Positions 12,382 through 26,544 of a stretch of DNA of 64,000 nucleotides are shown piece after piece. The stretch's first letter is position 1. Each line of letters opens with the position of its first letter. Source of the DNA: Spirodela intermedia (Eukaryota > Streptophyta > Magnoliopsida > Alismatales > Araceae); assembly GCA_902729315.2 (NCBI GenBank), contig LR746273.1:5430001-5494000 (forward strand), written 5' to 3'. The notes under the pieces were generated by a model that made no database searches, was not told the DNA's origin, and saw only the letters and a program-made list of their open reading frames with translations. The position numbers were made by a program, and so were the translations under genes.

Positions 12382-12725
12382 CTAGGCAGAGATGGCCCTT
12401 CGGGCATATCCGAGTGCCATCACAAAATCCTCAGCTGAGGTGCCAATCGATGCCGGGGCCCGCTGTGACGGGCCTGCCTGCAGCCACAATCCCGCCAACT
12501 CCCACATCGCCAGCGCTGGGGAGACGGGCTGCCCTCTGCATGTGATCTCCACCTGCACAAAGTTCGAGCCAGCCGGAGTTGAGACCTCACACCACGAAGA
12601 GAACGCCAAAAGCCATAAATGGGAATGGGAATGAAGACACAGATGCCTTCTGACATCAAACGATCGCGGCCGATTCTTCATTGGATCAATCTCAGGTGGA
12701 GAATTCTGAACCAGCATAGTATATA

Positions 12726-12763
<38 letters not shown>

Positions 12764-13721
12764 ATATATACATCTGTGTGTTTGTGCTAGATGATTTAGA
12801 CAGAATAAGCTGGTCGATAGCAGAAGGGCCAAGAAGAATTAGACCCATCTGGACCCAATCAGGCGGCTGAAATGGCAGCACATATTGAGAACAAGTGACG
12901 CGATATTTGTCCAGATCAACCGATCAGATCATGATGAGCAAGTTCTGTGAGGGCAAAGAGTTTTCCATCTATATGTCTAGCTATCATCATCATTATCTCC
13001 TGGCCTTGAAAAAAGAAAAAAGGAAATCGGTTTTTTTATCATCAACACTCCAAGCCCATTATTTACTCAATCATTATGACGCAGAGATGCTCATCAAACC
13101 ACTAAAATTTCCAAGGTTTGGGCCAAAAAATGGCTAATAATAAACAATAATTACGTAAGTTTAAAAAATAAAAAATAAATTGGATTAATAAACAATAAAT
13201 TTGCCCAGACATTCCAACACAATCATTGCTAAGATCAAACCTACGTACTTCCTGGTTCAGTATTAGCAAGAATAAAGTAATAAGGAATGACGAGAGTATA
13301 AAACCACTTTTTTCACTGATCTAAATTCTACCGGGTATGAAATTGAATGGGATATTTCAATTCTGTCGTGCATTTAATGTTTTCGCTTCTGCCCAAAAAT
13401 AGGGGTAGAAAATTCATGAAAGTGATTGGGGGGCTTCATCTACTAACCTAGCAATGGCCACATTTTCTAGTACACCATCATCACCGAGTATAATCTACTG
13501 ATGCCTGTGCATATTACGGAGAACAATAAAGGGTGGGTGTGCACTGGGTTTTGTGCATATGCTACTGCTTCATATTACATTCTACATTTTTTATTGTAAT
13601 AAATAAACTTGTATGTATAACACTTCTGGAAGGTCTTGTAGGCATGTGGTACCCGGATAAACTATGGTTCGTTGGCAGCAGGGTATATATACCTGGAACT
13701 TGGGGATTTGATGATTAGTTA

Positions 13722-13786
<65 letters not shown>

Positions 13787-16700
13787 GTGTATGTGTAAAG
13801 AAGACGAAGTGGGCCTCTCATTCTCCCACTAGATCAAGAGAAAATAAGATCTTATATTTCTAGGCCTAAATGTCTCAAAGTGTGGAAATATTTAAGGAGA
13901 CCGTCATCCTTGACTTGTAACCATCCTTTCTGTCATTCATTAGGAAATTAACATCCTCAAAACTATCCTTTTCATTTCTATTTCTGCCCAATCCTTCTGA
14001 TTAAAGGTTATGGAGATTGGCACTTGGTATCATCCTTTTTTTTCTTAAAACTTAGTGAGATCAAATTTCTACTTCCAAACACATGACTAGCTAAATACGA
14101 GAATAAATTTTCTACCAAAATATCATCAAAAAAATTTCTACTTCTCAAACGTGTACTCCCATGCACATAAAGGATGCAAAAACTGTCAAGTTCCAGAGTA
14201 AGAAGGGAAAGTTAAGCAGGAAAGATGATCTCACATTTTCTTTGATGTAGTGTAGTTTTCCTTAGGACACAGAATTCTCACTTAGAGCAAGAAAAAGGTA
14301 ACATTAGCATGCATCTTCTGATCTAACTTTATTTCATCTGGGATAATTCAGAGACGATGTAAAATGTTAAAGGAAATATTGGAAAGAGATTTCACCTCTG
14401 TCTCACTGGCAAGGTCAAGCTTCTTGGCCAAGTACTTTTGAATGAATAAAACTGGTAGATTACAATCCCTATTTAAAAAAAAAGGCAATTCCTAGATTAA
14501 TGAAAACATTTTAAATGTCTAAGGACATTAATGGATAAAGGGAAAATTCACAAACACGATGGCAGGTCAGAAAGTTTCAAAAAAAATATGTGTGCAAGGA
14601 TATGCGAAGTCAGCTTAAAATATATATCTAGGGGGCCAAACGGTAACATCATTAACCATGAAATGCATACAGGTGATATCCAAGAGTTAAAGTCAGCATT
14701 GCCACGAATTATTTCCCAAGTAATGCATTATTCTACGCTGAGATTTCAATATATTGAAAGCTATCCAAGACGCTTAATGTAATCCAAAAAAAGTACAAGT
14801 GCCAGATAGCTATTTACAGGATAGGGAATCCAAGTTGTTTGAGAGAGAAAAACAGAAGAAAGAGAATACAGAAAAAAACGGTTCATAATGTTATTCCTGT
14901 CCTTTTATTTAATTTTTATGTATTTATTTTATTTTATTATTTATATATTATATGCTTACTTCTAGCTTTTTCTTGGGGGGTGGGGGGACTAGAGGTCACG
15001 ACTATCAAAGATCTAGAGCCATTTTTACAGTATTTTTCTTCCCACGGGTGATGGAAAAATGGAAGAAAACAGATAAAGATAGAAAAGAGGAAGCCCATTT
15101 CCATTAGCTTCTTCCTCTATCCCTTTTCGTTGTCCTCCATGAATACCTTTACTGTCTCTTTATCTTTATTTCCGCACCTGAAAAAGCCCAGCATACCACG
15201 CCTAGAAAGAAAACTGAAGGTCAGTTCCAGGATCATGACCACTGGGGGGGTGATGAGGCCAGGGGATAGAAGAATTTTACCTTGTAAATAGTCATTTATA
15301 GAACCTCTGTTTTATTACGTTTTTCTAGGAATACTAGGGAATATTTAAAGGTTAGAAATTTACTTTTTTGTTCATATATTCTGACTGAAAAAACCAAAGA
15401 CCAATCGCAACAATTTCTACAACTCGACACAATTTTCTGGTGAATTTTTCTGATTCTCATGAAATCAAATCTGGGAGACCTCAATCCATCGTAAATGCCA
15501 GCATAGTTGACCTCGATGAGGATTTAAACTATATTTTCCTCAAAATGTCTTCTATAGCGACAAGCGTGAATGTCTTCATAATTGGTTCAACTATTAAAAA
15601 ATCATTAATCAACTTATAAAAATTGAATGAAATCAGAGAACCGATATAATTAGAAACCAGATCACATTCTCTTCCCTTCAAAATGCTTCACCAAATAATT
15701 TCTCTTTCACTTTCTTGGTGCCCAAGCTAGTTTTAAAGTACCCTAAGGAAAAAGAGATCCTTGGCCAAAGCTCTCAGGGTCAGTGGCATCTTAGTCAAAC
15801 AAGAAAAGATTGACAGTCCCATCATGGTTGTCTAAGTGGCTCTATGAAACGTGGTAGAACATCTACATTCATAATAAAAAATCAATAACCAAGATTCCAA
15901 AACCACACGTTAGTCAATCAATAGGCATGATTATATCAAGCGATATTTAACAATAATAACTTAGCATAAGGGTGACTCACTTTATTCTCACATAAGATGC
16001 AGATATCTGCGGCAATCGAGCATCCTCCTCCCTAAAACGATGATTAAATAGAATAAACTAAAAGAATATATATAAAAAAAATACTTGTATCACATAGGAT
16101 ACCCTTGTTGAGAAAAATAAATAAATTTATTAACTGGTCTCTAGCAGGAGTCAATGAGAACCATATTGGACTAATCCTCGTTTCCTGTTTCACACAACTG
16201 GCTTCAGGTAATGCTTGCGTTGTTGCTCCAAGCTCCCTTGAAGCAGGACCCCTTTTCCGTCCAACGCCATGTATCCTTCGAGCTTTTGTTGGAGCTGGAC
16301 TTACAGGGACACATTTATTACCATCATGCTGCACTTCCAACTTAAGTGATTGCCCCCCTGCCTTTGTTTCATGACCAATATTTTGTCCAGACCTACCAAC
16401 AGAGGATTGCCCATCGACTTTAAAAGACTTTGTTCTATTTGCAGCTTCAACTAAACAATTTAAGGGCTTCCACATTTCGGTTATGTCGGCAGAAGCTTCC
16501 CCCCCATTCTCTAGGTCTTTAGTCGATGTCTGGTTTGATGGCTCCACACTGGAAGAATTCTGCAGAAATAATCAAAATTTTCTAAGGGACACGACATGAG
16601 AAGGCGAACAAGAACAAGATTCATGGGTAGTCTGCTCCTCTACCTGCTTTCTACTCTGTGCCATTCTGCTGAGAGTCTCTGCAGAGCTTGTGCTCTCCGG

Positions 16701-19681
16701 CTGCTCTTCAGAATTATCTTCTTTTCTTATTGGATCGCCGTGTGAACCAGTAGCCTTTCTGGGTGTTGCTTTTGTCCTCCTCCCAGTCAAACTGCTCTGT
16801 GTTGCCATGCGGGGTGTGCTGACAACCAATGAAGAAAGCGATCTCTCCTTTCGTCGTATGGGCAATGTAACAGGAGCTACTTCGGGGATGTTGATTCTCC
16901 TTCTTTTTAGGGGGAAAAGTTTTGCTCTCACGTCTTGAAGATTGTGATCTGGCCTGCATCTCATCAGGTGGAGCCATAGGTTGTATGATTATGAGAAAAT
17001 GTCAAATATCACAGAATGTCAACCGAAAAGATCATCAACACGGAAATCCATATCATTTAAAAACATTAGACCCAATGGGTTATTCTTTTTCAGCTTTGAA
17101 GGGTTGTTCTCAAATTTGTGTTTAGATCTCCATTGCCTCAACTCAACTGTTTCCATGTTGAGCCCTTCACCTGTAACTACAGGATGGAAAGACTAGGCAA
17201 TAGATCTCACACAAGGGCACTACCCCCTTCAATGGATCTGTTGGTCATTCTACAATGGCACGGATGACTAAAATTATGCCTAATATGCTAAAAATGAAGA
17301 ATTGAAATGTGCATAAATCAGGGTACATTTACCCAGTCTGAATTGGTCCAACTCGAACAAGTTGGATCAGTTTTTCAAGAATATAATCCTCAGAACGATT
17401 TAAATGTCATTCGTAATAGTAAGATCACAAAAAAATGACATTTTTTTTTCATGCAAGTAAATAAAAAATTGTTTAAAACATACTTCACCATACTATTATC
17501 TAATAATTAAAATGTGGGTCCATCAGGGTTAGGTAATTCAGTCTGAAATCATGAAATTTTCCAAAATTCCAGCACTAGATAAACATTAGGATTGACCAAG
17601 TCACCAATTGAAGGTTCCTTTATAAGGAATCTTTTGATTTAAAAGGAACAGTTGAAGTCCAAGTAATTTTTCCCAGTCTAAGTCATAAGCTAATACACTG
17701 ATCCCAAACTCTGAGTATTATTACTATGCCAAGCCAGAAATACTCGGTAGAATATCAATGAGAAAAAAAAGAAATGGATAAGAAAAAGTTCACCTGAGCT
17801 TCTCGACTGGGGAACAACCCAGATCAATTTTGCAAGTTGGACAGAAATCCACCTCTTCCTCAGTCAGTTTTTCATAAATACATTTCCGACAAACTGATGC
17901 AAACAAAGGGTAAGGAAAAAAACAATAAGTCAACGATGGTCAAGGCTTTCAGATATTTTATCATCAAAGAATATTCCACAAACCATTGAGATCCAAGCAG
18001 AACAGATGAAACAACTTTCTTGTCCTGAGATGAATTTCCGAAAAAAAACTTCAAGAAAACAAGAAAAGGAAGGACAAGTTTCCTAAAAACAAAAAAGTCA
18101 ACAAGACAACTCAAACATACACCAGAGATTGCAACAACGAGCCGGTATTATTTTCTTACATGTAGTAGGAATTGAGTATGAGAACACGCCCACAAAAAAT
18201 ACTTACCCAACCCAAATCACAAGTGCTTGCGGAATGGTCCAGGTGGACGAATCTGGGGCTGCTAACCATACCTTAAGGTGGCCCATTCGGCTTCATTATT
18301 AGGATATTTTGGTTAAATGCATGCTTGAGGACATATTAAAAGGGTGGTTTAATCAAACGGACACATTAGTGGGCCCACTGGATTTCTTAATAGAAGAGTA
18401 TCGAAATTAATTAAATAGAACCTGACCCTCCCGTAAAAGCTCAGTATAGAAGATAGAACAGTGCTCACTAACAGCCCCTCTCTTATAAGCATGAGCATCA
18501 GACCTTTGAACGAGAAGGAACTAGTCCTTCGTTTTCCCCATCTCAGGCAGAAATTCACAAAGTTTCCAATAGAAGTAGCCCCAGACAAAGTTCTCAATGA
18601 TTCAGCAGCAGAAGTTGTTTACAATTCATTTACGATAGCTCAATTAATATTTAGTTAGGATGATTCCCAAGCCCAGTTCACGTATTCATTGATTGATTGA
18701 TTGATCGATCTCTGATGAAGTGGAATAATTGAAGAAACCATTCTATAAATCAAACATCATGAGGGTGAGCAAACTGGGAATTAGTCATAAAATAGTTAGA
18801 ACTAGAAAACCGGCAGCGCCTTCCTAACAATTACCCTAGTAGAAGGTTTCTTACAAGAATAAAAAAACCTCTGAATAATTAACAGATACAAGGATGAATC
18901 CTCACCGGCCACAAATCAGATGGGCGTGCATGCATCTGCATGTTATGGCTGAGAGAAATTCTCAGCGCTCCTATGGCTGAGAGTAGAGTTTGTGACTCCC
19001 AAGTAAAGCCTTTTGTTTCCCAGTTAAACCAGGCCGACGACCCACGGACCAAAAACGTCAATTTCTTTTGTTTCCCAGATATCGTAATGGGACCCATGAC
19101 GATCACATGAACGAAGTCTGGCCTCTCCGCGCAATCGTAGCAGTATTACGAAGAATCCCGTCTGATCTCACGCAGCGGATGAGGACGACGGACTCCACAG
19201 GGATACCCCCCCTTGAAGCCACCGAGAAAGCCCGCTTGGAAGAACCAAAACAGCGGGGAAGAAAGCACGACCTCATTCCATGCTCGCAGGAATGTACCCG
19301 TCGTAGAAGATGGAGGACGGGGACAAGCCCACTTCCATCGTTGGTTCTCTCGAGGAAATCCGCCAGGAAACCAGATCATGAACTCGGCGGCCTATGGGCA
19401 GAACCCGTATAGAGAAAAAGAACCAGATGAAGGGGGAAAGCCCGGATGCGCGTCGAAATCCCTGGGGGGAGAGGATGGGAAGGGAGAGGATGAAGAGACT
19501 CACAGGTATGGAGGCACTCCGAGATGGTGGTGGCGTCACGGAAGAGCTTGTGGCAGAGGGGGCACGTCATGCATGCCGCCAGCAGCTCCCTCTTTACCCT
19601 CACCACCCCGGTCGCGACGCCAGTCGTCTCCTCCTCCTCATCCTCCTCCTCCTCTTCCTTCTCCCCTCCTTTCCTCGCCAT
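12382..19681 (-). CDS. DRIP-like RING E3 ubiquitin ligase
   Basis: Resembles the plant DREB2A-interacting proteins, nuclear E3 ligases with a PCGF-type RING and a C-terminal RAWUL-like fold. Seven exons: 19681-19504, 17893-17794, 16953-16644, 16559-16135, 16031-15981, 14468-14396 and 12552-12382 (TAG). They sum to 1308 nt and 435 residues, with all phases consistent. The RING is split by intron 1: CMTCPLCHKLFRDATT and ECLHT in exon 1, then FCRKCIYEKL and CPTCKIDLGC in exon 2. Next come LRPDHNLQDVRAKLFPLKRR and RRKERSLSSLVVSTPR, family hallmarks. A low-complexity middle follows, then LPQISASYVRIK, LFIQKYLAKKLDLASETE and CRGQPV, and a serine/alanine tail. An acidic run (EEEEEDEEEE) precedes the RING. 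The start at 19681 is the nearest ATG; in-frame ATGs at 19744 and 19777 are possible. Confidence 0.92.
12719..12770. repeat. AT microsatellite
   Basis: Near-uninterrupted TA dinucleotides within the last DRIP intron. Confidence 0.95.
13722..13781. repeat. CT microsatellite
   Basis: About 60 bp of uninterrupted CT in the last DRIP intron. Confidence 0.95.
14469..15980. other. DRIP intron 5, no gene seen
   Basis: AT-rich DNA. Short open frames lack family features. I see no mobile-element ends. Confidence 0.55.
16954..17793. other. DRIP intron 2, no gene seen
   Basis: AT-rich intronic DNA without recognisable structure. Confidence 0.55.
17894..19503. other. DRIP intron 1, no gene seen
   Basis: Separates the two halves of the RING. 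An attgattg tetranucleotide patch lies near 18690-18710. GC-rich sequence near 19100-19500 is probably the 5' end of the intron and has no recognisable coding content. Confidence 0.55.
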
Positions 19682-21435
19682 GCCCGCTGCGAACTCCACC
19701 GCTCCCACCGCCCCCCTTCCCCTACCTCGCCGCACCCTCTGCATGCAATCGTGCGCTGCAACCCCGCGCGCTCCCACACGGCCCCTTCGCCTGCATTGAT
19801 TGGAGAGAGAAAGAGAGAGAGATAGAGAGAGAGAGAGAGAGGGACAGACAGACAGAAGGAGATCTGACGACGAGGAGCGGGCGGGCTGGAGCGGCTAGTA
19901 GGAACAGAAACGGGAAGGAAAAACGTAGGGGAAGGCGCGGTGGTGGGCCCATCTCAATAAACGGTGTCATCATCGTTATATCACCGCGAGTCTGTTGATC
20001 GGTGATCTAACATGTGAGGCCCACTTAAACGAGTTGACCCTCCGGCGACTATTCGCCCAGCCTCAGTGCTGATCCGGCAGGGAGTTGACCTGGAAAGGTC
20101 CATTTCACCGGTCGGATGGATCTCTCTCTCTCTCTCTAGATCGTAGGGTCCCAAGCACCTTAGCGACTTTCCTTTTCTTCACCTCTCGGTCAGCGCCGCA
20201 CACCTACGCCGTCAGCCACCCGGCGGTCGGAGAGTCCCTACAGCGTTCTGAGAATCACAACCGTCAGATCCTTATCACACCGGCCTGGTCGACCGTCGAT
20301 GCTCTCGCACGATCACTCATGTCTCAATCTTTATTCGTTGGCCTGACCTGGCTTTTCTTAATTGGGCCAAGGCCCACCTCTCAATTGGGCCATGCCCGAG
20401 AACCCTCTCTCTCTCTCTCTCTCTCTCCCCTATATATACCACAATAATAATATATAGGATGATTGACACAGTCTCTCCGGTATCTTGAAATAAACGTGAA
20501 GAAAAATGTTTTTAATTAAAAATTAAACATGGGATTTAAATATAATTTCACTTGCACTGACGCCGACCTTTGAACGGCCCTTTTTTACCGGCCCAATAAA
20601 TAAAGCCGGCTGGCCCATTATCTATCTCTCTGGACAAAAGCCTGCAAAAGCGGTGGATGCCGACGCCGTTTGTTGACCAACGAGACGCCACCACGTGTCC
20701 TCGTAACAAACACTCTAGGCTGCACGTGAGAGGTTGTCCGTTGGACTGGCGGATGGTCTTTTTCTAATAAGGAAAGTGGCACGTTTGGTATGGAATTCAT
20801 CGCCGTTCGATTCTAATCGTGCCGCAGTTGTGTGATTGACGCGGCAAAACGACTTATTATCCGTCGGATCTCAAAGGCAACATTTACTGCCCTCCGCCGC
20901 TCCTGAAATTATAGCGTAGTTACTTTATATCCTTAACATTTACTATATTGAATACATACTCCTGTGTGCGATGTCAGTTGCGCGTTTTTCATGACATAAG
21001 AGGATGAAACGATAAATGTTTGAAAGAAAGGGGCTGCAGGGCAGTAGAACAATATTTATGGCCACGTGGGGAAAGTAAATGAATCAATACCTACGTGGAA
21101 AAATAATATATCGATTCTAGAATTTAATATAAAAGAGACGTGAGGGAGCGGAGCGGAGACACATTCTTCCTCGCCGGCTGTTTCTTGGACGTCGGCGTCC
21201 ACCGGTTTCCACTCCGCCGCTGCCAGTTTGCCCTTCCGCTTCCACTGCGCCACCGGCCGTTCCGGGAGGAGGGAGGAGGAGGGCTGAGGAGGGCTCGCTA
21301 CCACTGGTACACAGGGAAGGCGCTTGGTTGGTGGGGGGAAGGAGGAGCTTGATCGGCGAGGGAGATCCGCCAATGCGTTCTACTCCGGCGTGGGAGCGGG
21401 ATAGAGAGGAGGGAGTACGCCGGGGACTTGATTAG
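19682..21435. promoter_or_regulatory. Divergent promoter region between DRIP-like gene and GAUT
   Basis: About 1.75 kb between divergent start codons. Seen: GA run 19803-19846 next to the DRIP start, CT runs near 20122-20138 and 20405-20428, TGGGCC/GGCCCA site II motifs at about 20363-20395 and 20590-20616, and a TATA-like aatataaaag at 21127-21136 upstream of the GAUT start. Which motifs act on which gene is not known. Confidence 0.5.
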
Positions 21436-24400
21436 ATGAAGCAGGCCGGGAGGAACCAGAGGATCCTCATCCTCTCGCTTCTTGGCATCTCTGTTCTTTC
21501 GCCTGTTATCTTTCTCTATTCTAGGATAGGGAGGCTGACACCATCGTCTGGTGCGTTCCCCTCCCCCGGCGTCTATCGTCCCTTTACCTCTATTTCTCTC
21601 TATCTGCGTGCTTCGATCTTTTGGCTCTGTTTTCTCCTTATCTGTTGCTTCAGTTCATGGGAGCGATTTTTATGCATGGTTTATTTTGTCGTTCCAGATG
21701 AAAGGCTGGGTTTCGTCGAGGACATCCCGGGGATTGTGAGAAACTCTCTAGTGTCTTTAGATTTTTTTTTTCTTTTGTACTATCGTAACTTTTCCGCGTA
21801 TATTTTTCTCGCCCTGAATCAAGGGAGCCTTTGGTTTGTGGATGCAGACGTACCATTCTGATGTCTTCCGACTGAACTCGCTCAAGCAGGTTTTTGTCTT
21901 TGTTTCAGCTTATGGAGGGATTAGATATAAAACCTTATGCTTGATTAACACTCCAATTATCTGCCCAGGATGGGGGCGAGGGAGTAAAAGAACCAGTGAG
22001 AGAAATATTGAAAGACATCGTTCTTACTGGACCTTTTGCTGGTGGAAACAGGTCGGCTGGTAATGTCAGTATTAAAGGGGAAGATGACGGTAGGGTGGTT
22101 GATGAGCTCCTCTTTAAGTGCTTCTCTTTGCTTCGAAATACATAGAAGCCCTTCTTCTTCGAATCTCACTTTAATCGTCCTCTGCTTGTTTTCTCTGTGC
22201 GCCAAGGTATGAAAATTGACTGGGGTCAGGAGGGAGTTTCGCTTCACCAAAATGTTACCACTGCTAGCCGTAGAATGGTAAGATTATGATCGAAAAAAAG
22301 ACATGAAATTTATCTATTTTAATCGGTCGTTTGCTTATCCAAGTTTCTCTACAAAATTGATTCCATCAAGATGAAAATTTCCTTGTTTTCATCAGTGTAA
22401 TAAAAACATTGTCATTATTGTATCCCTTCCTCTTTTCTTCTCTCCCTAACACTGTACAACGTCCAGTCGTTATATGTTGCTTTCTATTTCCGTTAGCTTA
22501 TGAAACCAGCGGTGCTTTGTACTGCAGCAAGTTTTGTCTAGTTTTGAATCGACCCTCTTCTGAAAGATACATCGTGGGCTCACATCAGATGTGAAGCCAA
22601 AAATTGACCAGGTTACATCATCTTTACGATTTTTTTCACCAAATTGTCGGTATAGTTAGCTTATATGCATAGCTGATTCCTTTACGCTGTGTGCAAAGTG
22701 GTGATGACCATATATATGGAGCTTCAGTTGGAAACCCAGTCCACGGAGCATAGTGTTTTCATGTGTCGAGTAAGATTACGAAGATCAAGTAAAGAACGGA
22801 TGTTGTTTTGTGAATTGGCATTCCAGAGCCAATTTTTTTTGAATTATAGGTAGAGTGGGAATCAAGGGACGTAATCCTGGCTTTTGGAATTGTTTGGTAG
22901 ATCTGTAGAACCTGATGCGATCTTTGAGCGTTTCAGAGAGTTTGGGAATACTTTCCAAATGTATATTAATATTTTATGTCTATAGGGAGAATTTAGGGTG
23001 TTTGATCCTCTATACTCCCCTTGGAATTGGCCTTCCCATGCGTACCAAGAATTCTCGTTCCCCATTTTCTATCATGCTATCTGTTATTTTCTTCTCAGTC
23101 ACCAACGATGTCATGGTTTCTGAGACCAACAGTTTCAAAATTTGGATAAAAAAACCCTAGTAGTTAATTGGAAACAGCTGGAATCGTGTGGGATTGACCA
23201 GAATCTATTGGAATTTTCAATGAATCAGATCTAGTCACTCAACTTGAATGGTTCACCTTCAACTTATTTTTTTCCCTCATTTTCTTGGTTCTTAGTGATC
23301 AACATATAATGCTGATCAAGATCAGCGTTCACTGATTTGATCACATGTTAGATTTAAATTTTATTTTACCGTCGAATGGGTATTTGTAAAGAAGGAAAAG
23401 AACCGGGAAAAAAAAAGGACGAGTTAGCAAGTAGCTCTTGTCAATTTCTGCTGCTTTCATTTTCCTATTGGGTTCCTCACTCATGTTTAGTATCGTTCTC
23501 CATGCTTCTTCTTCTCATATTCTTACTATTCATATCAAGGTCTGGGGTTGACGGTCATCTTAGCAAGGTTCCAAAGGTGCCAAAGGAACCTGTTAGAGTG
23601 ATTCCCCTTTCTAGAGTTCGTCTAATGGATTTATCCAGCAGCTAGACCTTTAAGTTGTAGAAAATTGCCCTAGAGAGTCAACAGAAAAGGCCGAAAATTA
23701 GAAGAGAGGATTATGTGGAGAAAGATAGATGAGTTCTCATCTCATCATAAATTTCAAAAGAGACTAAAAAAATCCATGGTCTTATACTACCAAGATTGGA
23801 ATAAAAGAACAATTCAAAGGTTATTGACTTAATGATCACATCATAAACTTCAAACGAGGGGAATTATCACCACATCTAGATGACTTGATGACATCATTCC
23901 ACAGAGGACTTGGGACCGTAGAATTTTACAGCAGAGATAATGATTTCGAGAAAGCATGCAGCTTTCTTGACTTGAAAACTTGGAAGAAAAATGCCGTAGT
24001 CAAACCTCACCCAATATGTCTCTTGTCGACTATTTTTTTTACTTCAGTATTTTGCCAATCAAATAGTTGTGAGAAGGTATTCCACAGACTGGACTGATGT
24101 TGCTTGATAAGACAGATGAAGGAAGGAGTTTATAACACCCGTCACAAGCCTCTTTTAACGTTGGCTTCTCAATTTCCGCTACCTGGTGTTTACTTCTTCT
24201 CACTGTGCGTTCAAATTCAGGTTAACAGAGGAGCAAACGACCGCTCCACTCAACCAACGACCACAAATGTGAAGATCAGTAACATGAGGGACCAGCTTAT
24301 CATGGCAAGGGCGTATTTACAGTTTACCCCTCCGAACAGCAACTCTCGCCTTGTGAGAGAGCTGAAGCTGCGGATAAAGGAGGTTAAATCCATACTCAGC

Positions 24401-25890
24401 CAGGCCAACAAGGACTCTGATTTATCACGAAGGTTGGTAAACAGTTCTCATGACGTTTTTGGTGGGGGACGAAAAAAAGAAGTTAGAATAATGCCATTTC
24501 TACTGTTCTTCAATCTGAGATCGAAAGCATGCCCAGTGCCCTGCAGAGGATGAGAGCCATGGAGGCCTCACTGTCGAAGGCCGGCAGAGCCTACCCCGAC
24601 TGCGCCGCCATGGCTACGAATCTGCGCACGATGGCATACAACTCAGAGGAGCAGCTGAGAGCTCAGAGTCACCAGGTCTCCCACCTGGTTCATCTCGCTG
24701 CCGGAACCATCTCCAAGGGCCTCCACTGCCTCTCCATGCAGTTGACTTCCAGGTACTTCGGCCTGCGGCCTGAGCAGCGGGAGCTTCCAAAGAAGAGCAG
24801 GACCCGCCGGGCAGATCTCTACCACCTCGCCATCTTCTCTGACAACATTCTCGCCTGCTCCGTGGTGATCAAGTCCGCTGTCTCCTCATCTGCGGTGATG
24901 ATAATCCCCCCCCCCCTTTTCTCCCCCCATTTTGATCCCCGAAATTGGCAATTGAAACAAAAAGCCATGAAGCTTATTCTCCTGGTTTGTGTTTGGTGTT
25001 TCTTTCCTACAGGATCCATCAAAGCTAGTGATCCATGTGGTGACCGACTCCCTCAACTTCCCGGCGATGACGATGTGGTTCCTCATGAACCCGCCTCGCC
25101 CGGCCTCGGTCCACGTGGCGAGCACTGAGGACTTCGCCTGGCTTCCCGTTGACTTTGGCTCCCAATTGCGGCGGTCGGTTGGGGTGAACCCGAGGTTTGT
25201 CTCGCCGCTCAACCACCTCCGGTTCTACCTCCCGCAGATCTTCCCCTTTCTGGGCAAGGTGCTGCTCCTCGACCACGACGTGGTCGTCCGGAAGGACCTG
25301 AGGCCGCTGTGGAGGGTTAACCTCAAGGGGAAGGTCAACGGCGCGGTAGAGACGTGCGGCGGCGGCAGCAGCCCCTCTCTCCGGCTGGAAAGCTTCGTCG
25401 ACCTGTCGGACCCCGCCCTCGCCGGTGCTTTCGACCCCAAATCGTGCCCGTGGGCGTTCGGGATGAACATCTTCGACTTGGACCAGTGGCGCCGCCGGGG
25501 GTTGACCGAGGTTTACCAGAAATGGCTCCAGCTGGTTAGTGTTCTCTCTCATCTCCTCTCTCTCCTCTCTCCACTCTACATGGAACCAAGCTTGTATGTC
25601 GGCCGGTGCAGGCGGCGGAGAGGACGTCGTGGAAGGCGGGGACGCTCCCCCTGGGGCTGTTGACCTTCTACAACCACACGCGGCCTCTGGCGCGGCGGTG
25701 GCACCTGCTGGGGCTCGGCCGCGGGGCTGACGGCGCCGCCAGGGCGGACGTGGAGAGGGCCGCCGTCATCCACTATGACGGCAGCTTGAAGCCGTGGCTC
25801 GAGGTCGCCGTCCCCAGGTACCGGGGCTACTGGGCCAGGTTCGTTGACTACGGCCATCCTCTTCTGCGTCAGTGTAACATCCACGAGTAG
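21436..25890 (+). CDS. GAUT5/6-like galacturonosyltransferase (GT8 family)
   Basis: Golgi type II membrane glycosyltransferase related to the GAUT proteins that build homogalacturonan from UDP-galacturonate. The start MKQAGRNQRILIL resembles GAUT6-type starts and leads into one hydrophobic signal-anchor. Exons placed: 21436-21550, 21698-21735, 21848-21889, 21969-22059, 22207-22277, 24221-24432, 24528-24894, 25013-25534 and 25612-25890 (TAG). One or two stem-region exons between 22,500 and 23,650 are not resolved (candidates near 22,589-22,611 and 23,541-23,640). Seen in order: MRDQLIMARAYLQF, KGLHCLSMQLTSRYF, HLAIFSDNILACSVV, IHVVTDSLNFPAM, the metal-binding LLLDHDVVVRKDL (DxD-type), GKVNGAVETC, WAFGMNIFDLDQW and the C-terminal HYDGSLKPWLEV. 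Pieces of its last exons recur as relics at 31,095 and 48,358. Confidence 0.9.
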
Positions 25891-26430
25891 TTATTGCCGA
25901 GTGGTCAACCCTCTCGTGTAAGTAAAATCCCCCCATCGTCATTATAGTCAAGGTGTCCAAGCAAGCCGATTGACACGTCGGAGGAGGCAATTAGCCCAAC
26001 GAATGTGGTAGCCGGGTTTACATAACTCGCCGAGCTTATCCACGGGGGTCTGTTGATTGCCCCCTCTCGAGCGAAGGCTCCGCGTCAGCTTTAGTCCTAA
26101 ACCCTAAACCTTAAATTTCAGTGCTCAATAACTCCAAGAATAGAGCAAAGTGAGTGGACTATGCCCAAGTAATTATTTCCATATAGAGGATGGTCAAATC
26201 ACGTTAGAGGTAAGATTATAAAAGAATAAAAATGCTTCATGTTAGATTGGAGCATATGTACCACTTCAATTAAATATGTATCAAATCTCCTGAAATCATA
26301 TCCATAGAGGGAAAAGGCCATAATACTAACTGCTGTGATTTCAGTAGGATCCTGCCCATTCCCCTTTCTAGGATGGATTGAGATTGGACTTATGTTTAAG
26401 AACATGCCAAATTGAATTGACTATTTATTT
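25500..26430. repeat. Segment A: GAUT 3' end plus downstream, source of the duplications
   Basis: The last exons of GAUT and about 540 bp after its stop recur at 31,095-32,010 and partly at 48,358-48,970. Shared marks include GAGTGGTCAACC after the stop, TGATTGCCCCCTCTCGAGC, the ACTCCAAGAATAG-like motif, and TTTCTAGGATGGAT-like sequence near 26,370. Only this copy belongs to an intact GAUT gene, so I take it as ancestral. Confidence 0.8.
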
Positions 26431-26544
26431 TTATATAAGCTATTTCATTAAATTATTTTATTTTTATGGTGGAGTCATTAGAAGTGTTCCCAATAGCTTT
26501 AGTTTTTAGTATTGTGTATAAGCACTTTGGATTACCCATAACCT

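Larger units (their letters stand above)
12553..14395. other. Large DRIP intron with AT and CT microsatellites
   Basis: Last intron of the DRIP-like gene. It carries an AT run at about 12719-12770 and a pure CT run of about 60 bp at 13722-13781. No coding or RNA gene was recognised. Confidence 0.7.

Noticed and set aside
25025-25552. 175-codon minus-strand open frame inside GAUT
   Set aside because: It is the antisense shadow of a GC-rich GAUT exon; the plus strand has the conserved GT8 motifs.
26092-26112. Telomere-like CCTAAACCCTAAACC
   Set aside because: Only about two units; this occurs by chance and as telo-box motifs. It is not an interstitial telomere array.
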